From contig JAAYCB010000290.1 in NCBI GenBank assembly GCA_012744395.1, forward strand, positions 1 to 47,285: DNA of 47,285 bases. The letters run 5' to 3'. Below, piece by piece: positions 47,281 through 47,285 of the stretch. Each line of letters begins with the position of its first letter. Positions within the stretch are counted from its first letter, which is position 1. The DNA is from Pirellulaceae bacterium. GTDB taxonomy: Bacteria; Planctomycetota; Planctomycetia; Pirellulales; Thermoguttaceae. Made by a program: the position numbers and the translations under genes. The notes under the pieces are model-generated. The model did no database searches. It was given only the letters and a program-made list of their open reading frames with translations, and was not told the origin of the DNA.

Positions 47281-47285
47281 GAGGA

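Noticed and set aside
1..47285. Search for rRNA, tRNA, CRISPR arrays, transposases, integrases and prophage genes
   Set aside because: Nothing recognisable by reading: no tRNA-like T-arm/acceptor pairs, no regularly spaced repeats of CRISPR size, no DDE or recombinase motifs. A covariance-model scan could still reveal a small RNA.

Overview
The window is GC-rich (roughly two thirds G+C by eye) and its gene content points to a planctomycete, probably a Pirellulales- or Gemmatales-like lineage or an uncultured relative. The evidence is the density of Gfo/Idh/MocA oxidoreductases and sugar-phosphate-isomerase-like TIM barrels with twin-arginine leaders, a DUF1080 (3-keto-disaccharide hydrolase) protein, a secreted sulfatase, a golvesin-domain FAD oxidoreductase, an Agl23-like glycosyltransferase and a stand-alone RNA polymerase alpha C-terminal domain. 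That assignment is inference. I see no rRNA, tRNA, CRISPR array, transposase or phage gene; the DNA looks chromosomal and mostly vertically inherited.

Layout. 1-550: the 5' part of a gene running off the left edge (KaiC/RecA-like domain of a PEP/pyruvate-binding protein). 803-2983: NodB-like deacetylase and DUF1080 protein, one leftward unit. 3192-5850: secreted C69 dipeptidase, CBS-pair protein, VOC-fold protein. 5869-8782: Tat-exported alpha/beta hydrolase divergent from a Tat-exported Gfo/Idh/MocA protein. 8886-11547: three successive TIM-barrel genes, the first with a probable frame break. 11869-14558: Fe3+-type solute-binding lipoprotein overlapping an Agl23-like membrane glycosyltransferase, divergent from a secreted gluzincin-like protease (14667-16106). 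16171-21711: sulfatase, purB, TPR membrane protein, HD phosphohydrolase. 22340-25041: secreted DUF3352-like protein and a closely coupled SDR. 25054-28296: small beta-sandwich protein, then a Tat-exported Gfo/Idh/MocA plus TIM-barrel pair. 28356-32887: DUF3754/TMEM143-like protein, RecQ, stand-alone alpha-CTD. 33434-38351: polyphosphate operon (CHAD, Ppx/GppA, PPK1). 38687-42538: secreted GH5 enzyme and multidomain FAD oxidoreductase. 42545-47150: sulfur operon of a secreted metallo-beta-lactamase/rhodanese protein, a YeeE-type half transporter, and a second YeeE half fused to three rhodanese domains.

How the genes may work together. One theme is attack on complex glycans: sulfatase, deacetylase, GH5, exported dehydrogenases, keto-sugar hydrolase/lyase-like TIM barrels and FAD oxidoreductase fit the oxidise-then-cleave (3-keto-glycoside) route. 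A second theme is polyphosphate synthesis, degradation and binding in one rightward operon. The third, and the most unusual, is the leftward sulfur operon, where import of thiosulfate-like sulfur appears physically fused to sulfur-transfer domains and paired with an exported persulfide-dioxygenase-like protein.

Starts were reassigned where a Shine-Dalgarno, promoter or signal peptide argued for it (GTG at 7418, 14667 and 22340; ATG at 3192, 4866, 10658, 14558, 19287, 29624, 32414, 32887, 36234, 44542 and 47150).
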